A DNA stretch of 64,000 nucleotides from Arcuatula senhousia (lineage: Eukaryota > Mollusca > Bivalvia > Mytilida > Mytilidae): positions 25,964-89,963 of the forward strand of contig CAXARO010001849.1 of assembly GCA_963971305.1 (NCBI GenBank). The letters run 5' to 3'. The notes beneath the pieces are model-generated. The model was not told the origin of the DNA and ran no database searches. It worked only from the letters and a program-made list of their open reading frames with translations. The first letter of the stretch is position 1, and each line of letters starts with the position of its first letter. The position numbers and the translations under genes are program-made. Of the stretch, positions 1 to 12,400 are shown piece by piece.

Positions 1-37
1 GAATATACCCCGATAGCTTTATTTTTTTTCACTTGTT

Positions 38-54
38 TTTCGAGAAAAACGTCA
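38..54 (+). promoter_or_regulatory. CENP-B-box-like motif, half A copy (repeated in each monomer)
   Basis: Compared with the core NTTCGNNNNANNCGGGN, the satellite reads TTTCGAGAAAAACGTCA: TTCG, the central A and CG are present (7 of 9 fixed positions) and the final GG is TC. The equivalent site in half B lies at 248-264 with TTTCGGGAAAAACGTCA and the same 7 of 9 match. The motif lies in the best conserved block between the halves. Binding by a CENP-B-like or pogo-type protein is inference; the match is incomplete and AT-rich sequence gives chance hits. Confidence 0.35.
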
Positions 55-162
55 AAAAATTTGCGTCCTGAAAAAATCACCCGTTCAAGCGGTATCATGT
101 GCTAGAGTAAAACTATGAGTAATATTGAGTAAAACTAAGTATTTTCTAAAAGTAGACATGTT

Positions 163-199
163 GCGCTAAATAGTATATGCTATTTGGAGCATGTAGCGC
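163..199. repeat. Dyad in half A of the satellite monomer
   Basis: Outer arms GCGCTA (163-168) and TAGCGC (194-199) enclose inner arms AAATAG (168-173) and CTATTT (180-185). The arrangement recurs in every monomer and could extrude as a branched hairpin or cruciform. The half-B counterpart is at 395-413. Confidence 0.7.
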
Positions 200-394
200 T
201 AATAATAGCGCGAGACCAAAACAATATCTTCATGTTTTTTACTTGTTTTTCGGGAAAAACGTCATAAAATTGGCGCTGTGAAAAAATCTTCCATTCGGGC
301 GGTATGATGTTTTCTGATAAAACCATAAGTCGTATTTCTTAAAATCGAGTATTTTCTAAAAGTCGACATGCTGCGCAAGGTAGTACAACAAAAA

Positions 395-413
395 ATAAGC
401 GTGTAGCGCTTAT
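395..413. repeat. Dyad in half B of the satellite monomer
   Basis: ATAAGCG (395-401) and CGCTTAT (407-413) form a perfect 7-bp stem with a TGTAG loop. It sits at the place in half B that matches the half-A dyad but uses partly different bases, so the dyad character has been kept while sequence changed. Confidence 0.75.
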
Positions 414-3400
414 CATTGCAGAATATACCCCGATAGCTTTATTTTTTTTCACTTGTTTTTCGAGAAAAACGTCAAAAAATTTGCGTCCTGAAAAAATCAC
501 CCGTTCAAGCGGTATCATGTGCTAGAGTAAAACTATGAGTAATATTGAGTAAAACTAAGTATTTTCTAAAAGTAGACATGTTGCGCTAAATAGTATATGC
601 TATTTGGAGCATGTAGCGCTAATAATAGCGCGAGACCAAAACAATATCTTCATGTTTTTTACTTGTTTTTCGGGAAAAACGTCATAAAATTGGCGCTGTG
701 AAAAAATCTTCCATTCGGGCGGTATGATGTTTTCTGATAAAACCATAAGTCGTATTTCTTAAAATTGAGTATTTTCTAAAAGTCGACATGCTGCGCAAGG
801 TAGTACAACAAAAAATAAGCGTGTAGCGCTTATCATTGCAGAATATACCCCGATAGCTTTATTTTTTTTCACTTGTTTTTCGAGAAAAACGTCAAAAAAT
901 TTGCGTCCTGAAAAAATCACCCGTTCAAGCGGTATCATGTGCTAGAGTAAAACTATGAGTAATATTGAGTAAAACTAAGTATTTTCTAAAAGTAGACATG
1001 TTGCGCTAAATAGTATATGCTATTTGGAGCATGTAGCGCTAATAATAGCGCGAGACCAAAACAATATCTTCGTGTTTTTTACTTGTTTTTCGGGAAAAAC
1101 GTCATAAAATTGGCGCTGTGAAAAAATCTTCCATTCGGGCGGTATGATGTTTTCTGATAAAACCATAAGTCGTATTTCTTAAAATCGAGTATTTTCTAAA
1201 AGTCGACATGCTGCGCAAGGTAGTACAACAAAAAATAAGCGTGTAGCGCTTATCATTGCAGAATATACCCCGATAGCTTTATTTTTTTTCACTTGTTTTT
1301 CGAGAAAAACGTCAAAAAATTTGCGTCCTGAAAAAATCACCCGTTCAAGCGGTATCATGTGCTAGAGTAAAACTATGAGTAATATTGAGTAAAACTAAGT
1401 ATTTTCTAAAAGTAGACATGTTGCGCTAAATAGTATATGCTATTTGGAGCATGTAGCGCTAATAATAGCGCGAGACCAAAACAATATCTTCATGTTTTTT
1501 ACTTGTTTTTCGGGAAAAACGTCATAAAATTGGCGCTGTGAAAAAATCTTCCATTCGGGCGGTATGATGTTTTCTGATAAAACCATAAGTCGTATTTCTT
1601 AAAATTGAGTATTTTCTAAAAGTCGACATGCTGCGCAAGGTAGTACAACAAAAAATAAGCGTGTAGCGCTTATCATTGCAGAATATACCCCGATAGCTTT
1701 ATTTTTTTTCACTTGTTTTTCGAGAAAAACGTCAAAAAATTTGCGTCCTGAAAAAATCACCCGTTCAAGCGGTATCATGTGCTAGAGTAAAACTATGAGT
1801 AATATTGAGTAAAACTAAGTATTTTCTAAAAGTAGACATGTTGCGCTAAATAGTATATGCTATTTGGAGCATGTAGCGCTAATAATAGCGCGAGACCAAA
1901 ACAATATCTTCATGTTTTTTACTTGTTTTTCGGGAAAAACGTCATAAAATTGGCGCTGTGAAAAAATCTTCCATTCGGGCGGTATGATGTTTTCTGATAA
2001 AACCATAAGTCGTATTTCTTAAAATCGAGTATTTTCTAAAAGTCGACATGCTGCGCAAGGTAGTACAACAAAAAATAAGCGTGTAGCGCTTATCATTGCA
2101 GAATATACCCCGATAGCTTTATTTTTTTTCACTTGTTTTTCGAGAAAAACGTCAAAAAATTTGCGTCCTGAAAAAATCACCCGTTCAAGCGGTATCATGT
2201 GCTAGAGTAAAACTATGAGTAATATTGAGTAAAACTAAGTATTTTCTAAAAGTAGACATGTTGCGCTAAATAGTATATGCTATTTGGAGCATGTAGCGCT
2301 AATAATAGCGCGAGACCAAAACAATATCTTCATGTTTTTTACTTGTTTTTCGGGAAAAACGTCATAAAATTGGCGCTGTGAAAAAATCTTCCATTCGGGC
2401 GGTATGATGTTTTCTGATAAAACCATAAGTCGTATTTCTTAAAATTGAGTATTTTCTAAAAGTCGACATGCTGCGCAAGGTAGTACAACAAAAAATAAGC
2501 GTGTAGCGCTTATCATTGCAGAATATACCCCGATAGCTTTATTTTTTTTCACTTGTTTTTCGAGAAAAACGTCAAAAAATTTGCGTCCTGAAAAAATCAC
2601 CCGTTCAAGCGGTATCATGTGCTAGAGTAAAACTATGAGTAATATTGAGTAAAACTAAGTATTTTCTAAAAGTAGACATGTTGCGCTAAATAGTATATGC
2701 TATTTGGAGCATGTAGCGCTAATAATAGCGCGAGACCAAAACAATATCTTCATGTTTTTTACTTGTTTTTCGGGAAAAACGTCATAAAATTGGCGCTGTG
2801 AAAAAATCTTCCATTCGGGCGGTATGATGTTTTCTGATAAAACCATAAGTCGTATTTCTTAAAATCGAGTATTTTCTAAAAGTCGACATGCTGCGCAAGG
2901 TAGTACAACAAAAAATAAGCGTGTAGCGCTTATCATTGCAGAATATACCCCGATAGCTTTATTTTTTTTCACTTGTTTTTCGAGAAAAACGTCAAAAAAT
3001 TTGCGTCCTGAAAAAATCACCCGTTCAAGCGGTATCATGTGCTAGAGTAAAACTATGAGTAATATTGAGTAAAACTAAGTATTTTCTAAAAGTAGACATG
3101 TTGCGCTAAATAGTATATGCTATTTGGAGCATGTAGCGCTAATAATAGCGCGAGACCAAAACAATATCTTCATGTTTTTTACTTGTTTTTCGGGAAAAAC
3201 GTCATAAAATTGGCGCTGTGAAAAAATCTTCCATTCGGGCGGTATGATGTTTTCTGATAAAACCATAAGTCGTATTTCTTAAAATTGAGTATTTTCTAAA
3301 AGTCGACATGCTGCGCAAGGTAGTACAACAAAAAATAAGCGTGTAGCGCTTATCATTGCAGAATATACCCCGATAGCTTTATTTTTTTTCACTTGTTTTT

Positions 3401-6400
3401 CGAGAAAAACGTCAAAAAATTTGCGTCCTGAAAAAATCACCCGTTCAAGCGGTATCATGTGCTAGAGTAAAACTATGAGTAATATTGAGTAAAACTAAGT
3501 ATTTTCTAAAAGTAGACATGTTGCGCTAAATAGTATATGCTATTTGGAGCATGTAGCGCTAATAATAGCGCGAGACCAAAACAATATCTTCATGTTTTTT
3601 ACTTGTTTTTCGGGAAAAACGTCATAAAATTGGCGCTGTGAAAAAATCTTCCATTCGGGCGGTATGATGTTTTCTGATAAAACCATAAGTCGTATTTCTT
3701 AAAATCGAGTATTTTCTAAAAGTCGACATGCTGCGCAAGGTAGTACAACAAAAAATAAGCGTGTAGCGCTTATCATTGCAGAATATACCCCGATAGCTTT
3801 ATTTTTTTTCACTTGTTTTTCGAGAAAAACGTCAAAAAATTTGCGTCCTGAAAAAATCACCCGTTCAAGCGGTATCATGTGCTAGAGTAAAACTATGAGT
3901 AATATTGAGTAAAACTAAGTATTTTCTAAAAGTAGACATGTTGCGCTAAATAGTATATGCTATTTGGAGCATGTAGCGCTAATAATAGCGCGAGACCAAA
4001 ACAATATCTTCATGTTTTTTACTTGTTTTTCGGGAAAAACGTCATAAAATTGGCGCTGTGAAAAAATCTTCCATTCGGGCGGTATGATGTTTTCTGATAA
4101 AACCATAAGTCGTATTTCTTAAATTGAGTATTTTCTAAAAGTCGACATGCTGCGCAAGGTAGTACAACAAAAAATAAGCGTGTAGCGCTTATCATTGCAG
4201 AATATACCCCGATAGCTTTATTTTTTTCACTTGTTTTTCGAGAAAAACGTCAAAAAATTTGCGTCCTGAAAAAATCACCCGTTCAAGCGGTATCATGTGC
4301 TAGAGTAAAACTATGAGTAATATTGAGTAAAACTAAGTATTTTCTAAAAGTAGACATGTTGCGCTAAATAGTATATGCTATTTGGAGCATGTAGCGCTAA
4401 TAATAGCGCGAGACCAAAACAATATCTTCATGTTTTTTACTTGTTTTTCGGGAAAAACGTCATAAAATTGGCGCTGTGAAAAAATCTTCCATTCGGGCGG
4501 TATGATGTTTTCTGATAAAACCATAAGTCGTATTTCTTAAAATCGAGTATTTTCTAAAAGTCGACATGCTGCGCAAGGTAGTACAACAAAAAATAAGCGT
4601 GTAGCGCTTATCATTGCAGAATATACCCCGATAGCTTTATTTTTTTTCACTTGTTTTTCGAGAAAAACGTCAAAAAATTTGCGTCCTGAAAAAATCACCC
4701 GTTCAAGCGGTATCATGTGCTAGAGTAAAACTATGAGTAATATTGAGTAAAACTAAGTATTTTCTAAAAGTAGACATGTTGCGCTAAATAGTATATGCTA
4801 TTTGGAGCATGTAGCGCTAATAATAGCGCGAGACCAAAACAATATCTTCATGTTTTTTACTTGTTTTTCGGGAAAAACGTCATAAAAAATTGGCGCTGTG
4901 AAAAAATCTTCCATTCGGGCGGTATGATGTTTTCTGATAAAACCATAAGTCGTATTTCTTAAAATTGAGTATTTTCTAAAAGTCGACATGCTGCGCAAGG
5001 TAGTACAACAAAAAATAAGCGTGTAGCGCTTATCATTGCAGAATATACCCCGATAGCTATATTTTTTTTCACTTGTTTTTCGAGAAAAACGTCAAAAAAT
5101 TTGCGTCCTGAAAAAATCACCCGTTCAAGCGGTATCATGTGCTAGAGTAAAACTATGAGTAATATTGAGTAAAACTAAGTATTTTCTAAAAGTAGACATG
5201 TTGCGCTAAATAGTATATGCTATTTGGAGCATGTAGCGCTAATAATAGCGCGAGACCAAAACAATATCTTCATGTTTTTTACTTGTTTTTCGGGAAAAAC
5301 GTCATAAAATTGGCGCTGTGAAAAAATCTTCCATTCGGGCGGTATGATGTTTTCTGATAAAACCATAAGTCGTATTTCTTAAAATCGAGTATTTTCTAAA
5401 AGTCGACATGCTGCGCAAGGTAGTACAACAAAAAATAAGCGTGTAGCGCTTATCATTGCAGAATATACCCCGATAGCTTTATTTTTTTTCACTTGTTTTT
5501 CGAGAAAAACGTCAAAAAATTTGCGTCCTGAAAAAATCACCCGTTCAAGCGGTATCATGTGCTAGAGTAAAACTATGAGTAATATTGAGTAAAACTAAGT
5601 ATTTTCTAAAAGTAGACATGTTGCGCTAAATAGTATATGCTATTTGGAGCATGTAGCGCTAATAATAGCGCGAGACCAAAACAATATCTTCATGTTTTTT
5701 ACTTGTTTTTCGGGAAAAACGTCATAAAATTGGCGCTGTGAAAAAATCTTCCATTCGGGCGGTATGATGTTTTCTGATAAAACCATAAGTCGTATTTCTT
5801 AAAATTGAGTATTTTCTAAAAGTCGACATGCTGCGCAAGGTAGTACAACAAAAAATAAGCGTGTAGCGCTTATCATTGCAGAATATACCCCGATAGCTTT
5901 ATTTTTTTTCACTTGTTTTTCGAGAAAAACGTCAAAAAATTTGCGTCCTGAAAAAATCACCCGTTCAAGCGGTATCATGTGCTAGAGTAAAACTATGAGT
6001 AATATTGAGTAAAACTAAGTATTTTCTAAAAGTAGACATGTTGCGCTAAATAGTATATGCTATTTGGAGCATGTAGCGCTAATAATAGCGCGAGACCAAA
6101 ACAATATCTTCATGTTTTTTACTTGTTTTTCGGGAAAAACGTCATAAAATTGGCGCTGTGAAAAAATCTTCCATTCGGGCGGTATGATGTTTTCTGATAA
6201 AACCATAAGTCGTATTTCTTAAAATCGAGTATTTTCTAAAAGTCGACATGCTGCGCAAGGTAGTACAACAAAAAATAAGCGTGTAGCGCTTATCATTGCA
6301 GAATATACCCCGATAGCTTTATTTTTTTTCACTTGTTTTTCGAGAAAAACGTCAAAAAATTTGCGTCCTGAAAAAATCACCCGTTCAAGCGGTATCATGT

Positions 6401-9400
6401 GCTAGAGTAAAACTATGAGTAATATTGAGTAAAACTAAGTATTTTCTAAAAGTAGACATGTTGCGCTAAATAGTATATGCTATTTGGAGCATGTAGCGCT
6501 AATAATAGCGCGAGACCAAAACAATATCTTCATGTTTTTTACTTGTTTTTCGGGAAAAACGTCATAAAATTGGCGCTGTGAAAAAATCTTCCATTCGGGC
6601 GGTATGATGTTTTCTGATAAAACCATAAGTCGTATTTCTTAAAATTGAGTATTTTCTAAAAGTCGACATGCTGCGCAAGGTAGTACAACAAAAAATAAGC
6701 GTGTAGCGCTTATCATTGCAGAATATACCCCGATAGCTTTATTTTTTTTCACTTGTTTTTCGAGAAAAACGTCAAAAAATTTGCGTCCTGAAAAAATCAC
6801 CCGTTCAAGCGGTATCATGTGCTAGAGTAAAACTATGAGTAATATTGAGTAAAACTAAGTATTTTCTAAAAGTAGACATGTTGCGCTAAATAGTATATGC
6901 TATTTGGAGCATGTAGCGCTAATAATAGCGCGAGACCAAAACAATATCTTCATGTTTTTTACTTGTTTTTCGGGAAAAACGTCATAAAATTGGCGCTGTG
7001 AAAAAATCTTCCATTCGGGCGGTATGATGTTTTCTGATAAAACCATAAGTCGTATTTCTTAAAATCGAGTATTTTCTAAAAGTCGACATGCTGCGCAAGG
7101 TAGTACAACAAAAAATAAGCGTGTAGCGCTTATCATTGCAGAATATACCCCGATAGCTTTATTTTTTTTCACTTGTTTTTCGAGAAAAACGTCAAAAAAT
7201 TTGCGTCCTGAAAAAATCACCCGTTCAAGCGGTATCATGTGCTAGAGTAAAACTATGAGTAATATTGAGTAAAACTAAGTATTTTCTAAAAGTAGACATG
7301 TTGCGCTAAATAGTATATGCTATTTGGAGCATGTAGCGCTAATAATAGCGCGAGACCAAAACAATATCTTCATGTTTTTACTTGTTTTTCGGGAAAAACG
7401 TCATAAAATTGGCGCTGTGAAAAAATCTTCCATTCGGGCGGTATGATGTTTTCTGATAAAACCATAAGTCGTATTTCTTAAAATTGAGTATTTTCTAAAA
7501 GTCGACATGCTGCGCAAGGTAGTACAACAAAAAATAAGCGTGTAGCGCTTATCATTGCAGAATATACCCCGATAGCTTTATTTTTTTTCACTTGTTTTTC
7601 GAGAAAAACGTCAAAAAATTTGCGTCCTGAAAAAATCACCCGTTCAAGCGGTATCATGTGCTAGAGTAAAACTATGAGTAATATTGAGTAAAACTAAGTA
7701 TTTTCTAAAAGTAGACATGTTGCGCTAAATAGTATATGCTATTTGGAGCATGTAGCGCTAATAATAGCGCGAGACCAAAACAATATCTTCATGTTTTTTA
7801 CTTGTTTTTCGGGAAAAACGTCATAAAATTGGCGCTGTGAAAAAATCTTCCATTCGGGCGGTATGATGTTTTCTGATAAAACCATAAGTCGTATTTCTTA
7901 AAATCGAGTATTTTCTAAAAGTCGACATGCTGCGCAAGGTAGTACAACAAAAAATAAGCGTGTAGCGCTTATCATTGCAGAATATACCCCGATAGCTTTA
8001 TTTTTTTTCACTTGTTTTTCGAGAAAAACGTCAAAAAATTTGCGTCCTGAAAAAATCACCCGTTCAAGCGGTATCATGTGCTAGAGTAAAACTATGAGTA
8101 ATATTGAGTAAAACTAAGTATTTTCTAAAAGTAGACATGTTGCGCTAAATAGTATATGCTATTTGGAGCATGTAGCGCTAATAATAGCGCGAGACCAAAA
8201 CAATATCTTCATGTTTTTTACTTGTTTTTCGGGAAAAACGTCATAAAATTGGCGCTGTGAAAAAATCTTCCATTCGGGCGGTATGATGTTTTCTGATAAA
8301 ACCATAAGTCGTATTTCTTAAAATTGAGTATTTTCTAAAAGTCGACATGCTGCGCAAGGTAGTACAACAAAAAATAAGCGTGTAGCGCTTATCATTGCAG
8401 AATATACCCCGATAGCTTTATTTTTTTTCACTTGTTTTTCGAGAAAAACGTCAAAAAATTTGCGTCCTGAAAAAATCACCCGTTCAAGCGGTATCATGTG
8501 CTAGAGTAAAACTATGAGTAATATTGAGTAAAACTAAGTATTTTCTAAAAGTAGACATGTTGCGCTAAATAGTATATGCTATTTGGAGCATGTAGCGCTA
8601 ATAATAGCGCGAGACCAAAACAATATCTTCATGTTTTTTACTTGTTTTTCGGGAAAAACGTCATAAAATTGGCGCTGTGAAAAAATCTTCCATTCGGGCG
8701 GTATGATGTTTTCTGATAAAACCATAAGTCGTATTTCTTAAAATCGAGTATTTTCTAAAAGTCGACATGCTGCGCAAGGTAGTACAACAAAAAATAAGCG
8801 TGTAGCGCTTATCATTGCAGAATATACCCCGATAGCTTTATTTTTTTTCACTTGTTTTTCGAGAAAAACGTCAAAAAATTTGCGTCCTGAAAAAATCACC
8901 CGTTCAAGCGGTATCATGTGCTAGAGTAAAACTATGAGTAATATTGAGTAAAACTAAGTATTTTCTAAAAGTAGACATGTTGCGCTAAATAGTATATGCT
9001 ATTTGGAGCATGTAGCGCTAATAATAGCGCGAGACCAAAACAATATCTTCATGTTTTTTACTTGTTTTTCGGGAAAAACGTCATAAAATTGGCGCTGTGA
9101 AAAAATCTTCCATTCGGGCGGTATGATGTTTTCTGATAAAACCATAAGTCGTATTTCTTAAAATTGAGTATTTTCTAAAAGTCGACATGCTGCGCAAGGT
9201 AGTACAACAAAAAATAAGCGTGTAGCGCTTATCATTGCAGAATATACCCCGATAGCTTTATTTTTTTTCACTTGTTTTTCGAGAAAAACGTCAAAAAATT
9301 TGCGTCCTGAAAAAATCACCCGTTCAAGCGGTATCATGTGCTAGAGTAAAACTATGAGTAATATTGAGTAAAACTAAGTATTTTCTAAAAGTAGACATGT

Positions 9401-12400
9401 TGCGCTAAATAGTATATGCTATTTGGAGCATGTAGCGCTAATAATAGCGCGAGACCAAAACAATATCTTCATGTTTTTTACTTGTTTTTCGGGAAAAACG
9501 TCATAAAATTGGCGCTGTGAAAAAATCTTCCATTCGGGCGGTATGATGTTTTCTGATAAAACCATAAGTCGTATTTCTTAAAATCGAGTATTTTCTAAAA
9601 GTCGACATGCTGCGCAAGGTAGTACAACAAAAAATAAGCGTGTAGCGCTTATCATTGCAGAATATACCCCGATAGCTTTATTTTTTTTCACTTGTTTTTC
9701 GAGAAAAACGTCAAAAAATTTGCGTCCTGAAAAAATCACCCGTTCAAGCGGTATCATGTGCTAGAGTAAAACTATGAGTAATATTGAGTAAAACTAAGTA
9801 TTTTCTAAAAGTAGACATGTTGCGCTAAATAGTATATGCTATTTGGAGCATGTAGCGCTAATAATAGCGCGAGACCAAAACAATATCTTCATGTTTTTTA
9901 CTTGTTTTTCGGGAAAAACGTCATAAAATTGGCGCTGTGAAAAAATCTTCCATTCGGGCGGTATGATGTTTTCTGATAAAACCATAAGTCGTATTTCTTA
10001 AAATTGAGTATTTTCTAAAAGTCGACATGCTGCGCAAGGTAGTACAACAAAAAATAAGCGTGTAGCGCTTATCATTGCAGAATATACCCCGATAGCTTTA
10101 TTTTTTTTCACTTGTTTTTCGAGAAAAACGTCAAAAAATTTGCGTCCTGAAAAAATCACCCGTTCAAGCGGTATCATGTGCTAGAGTAAAACTATGAGTA
10201 ATATTGAGTAAAACTAAGTATTTTCTAAAAGTAGACATGTTGCGCTAAATAGTATATGCTATTTGGAGCATGTAGCGCTAATAATAGCGCGAGACCAAAA
10301 CAATATCTTCATGTTTTTTACTTGTTTTTCGGGAAAAACGTCATAAAATTGGCGCTGTGAAAAAATCTTCCATTCGGGCGGTATGATGTTTTCTGATAAA
10401 ACCATAAGTCGTATTTCTTAAAATCGAGTATTTTCTAAAAGTCGACATGCTGCGCAAGGTAGTACAACAAAAAATAAGCGTGTAGCGCTTATCATTGCAG
10501 AATATACCCCGATAGCTTTATTTTTTTTCACTTGTTTTTCGAGAAAAACGTCAAAAAATTTGCGTCCTGAAAAAATCACCCGTTCAAGCGGTATCATGTG
10601 CTAGAGTAAAACTATGAGTAATATTGAGTAAAACTAAGTATTTTCTAAAAGTAGACATGTTGCGCTAAATAGTATATGCTATTTGGAGCATGTAGCGCTA
10701 ATAATAGCGCGAGACCAAAACAATATCTTCATGTTTTTTACTTGTTTTTCGGGAAAAACGTCATAAAATTGGCGCTGTGAAAAAATCTTCCATTCGGGCG
10801 GTATGATGTTTTCTGATAAAACCATAAGTCGTATTTCTTAAAATTGAGTATTTTCTAAAAGTCGACATGCTGCGCAAGGTAGTACAACAAAAAATAAGCG
10901 TGTAGCGCTTATCATTGCAGAATATACCCCGATAGCTTTATTTTTTTTCACTTGTTTTTCGAGAAAAACGTCAAAAAATTTGCGTCCTGAAAAAATCACC
11001 CGTTCAAGCGGTATCATGTGCTAGAGTAAAACTATGAGTAATATTGAGTAAAACTAAGTATTTTCTAAAAGTAGACATGTTGCGCTAAATAGTATATGCT
11101 ATTTGGAGCATGTAGCGCTAATAATAGCGCGAGACCAAAACAATATCTTCATGTTTTTTACTTGTTTTTCGGGAAAAACGTCATAAAATTGGCGCTGTGA
11201 AAAAATCTTCCATTCGGGCGGTATGATGTTTTCTGATAAAACCATAAGTCGTATTTCTTAAAATCGAGTATTTTCTAAAAGTCGACATGCTGCGCAAGGT
11301 AGTACAACAAAAAATAAGCGTGTAGCGCTTATCATTGCAGAATATACCCCGATAGCTTTATTTTTTTTCACTTGTTTTTCGAGAAAAACGTCAAAAAATT
11401 TGCGTCCTGAAAAAATCACCCGTTCAAGCGGTATCATGTGCTAGAGTAAAACTATGAGTAATATTGAGTAAAACTAAGTATTTTCTAAAAGTAGACATGT
11501 TGCGCTAAATAGTATATGCTATTTGGAGCATGTAGCGCTAATAATAGCGCGAGACCAAAACAATATCTTCATGTTTTTTACTTGTTTTTCGGGAAAAACG
11601 TCATAAAATTGGCGCTGTGAAAAAATCTTCCATTCGGGCGGTATGATGTTTTCTGATAAAACCATAAGTCGTATTTCTTAAAATTGAGTATTTTCTAAAA
11701 GTCGACATGCTGCGCAAGGTAGTACAACAAAAAATAAGCGTGTAGCGCTTATCATTGCAGAATATACCCCGATAGCTTTATTTTTTTTCACTTGTTTTTC
11801 GAGAAAAACGTCAAAAAATTTGCGTCCTGAAAAAATCACCCGTTCAAGCGGTATCATGTGCTAGAGTAAAACTATGAGTAATATTGAGTACAACTAAGTA
11901 TTTTCTAAAAGTAGACATGTTGCGCTAAATAGTATATGCTATTTGGAGCATGTAGCGCTAATAATAGCGCGAGACCAAAACAATATCTTCATGTTTTTTA
12001 CTTGTTTTTCGGGAAAAACGTCATAAAATTGGCGCTGTGAAAAAATCTTCCATTCGGGCGGTATGATGTTTTCTGATAAAACCATAAGTCGTATTTCTTA
12101 AAATCGAGTATTTTCTAAAAGTCGACATGCTGCGCAAGGTAGTACAACAAAAAATAAGCGTGTAGCGCTTATCATTGCAGAATATACCCCGATAGCTTTA
12201 TTTTTTTTCACTTGTTTTTCGAGAAAAACGTCAAAAAATTTGCGTCCTGAAAAAATCACCCGTTCAAGCGGTATCATGTGCTAGAGTAAAACTATGAGTA
12301 ATATTGAGTAAAACTAAGTATTTTCTAAAAGTAGACATGTTGCGCTAAATAGTATATGCTATTTGGAGCATGTAGCGCTAATAATAGCGCGAGATTAAAA

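Larger units (their letters stand above)
1..420 (+). repeat. Representative 420-bp monomer: an ancestral dimer of two 210-bp halves
   Basis: Half A (1-210) and half B (211-420) align without gaps at an offset of exactly 210. Counting by eye gives about 143 of 210 identical positions; identity is highest at 31-60 against 241-270 (28 of 30) and lowest over the first 30 bases of each half. Shared blocks include ACTTGTTTTTCG, GAAAAAACGTC-like runs, TGAAAAAATC, AGTATTTTCTAAAAGT, GACATG and TGTAGCGCT. The present unit therefore arose by duplication of a roughly 210-bp ancestor, divergence, then amplification of the dimer. Both halves keep a CENP-B-box-like core (38-54, 248-264) and a 3' dyad (163-199, 395-413). 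Confidence 0.9.

Noticed and set aside
4798..4998. Minus-strand 66-codon frame in the satellite
   Set aside because: It exists only in the single monomer with a 2-base insertion near 4885; no other copy has it.
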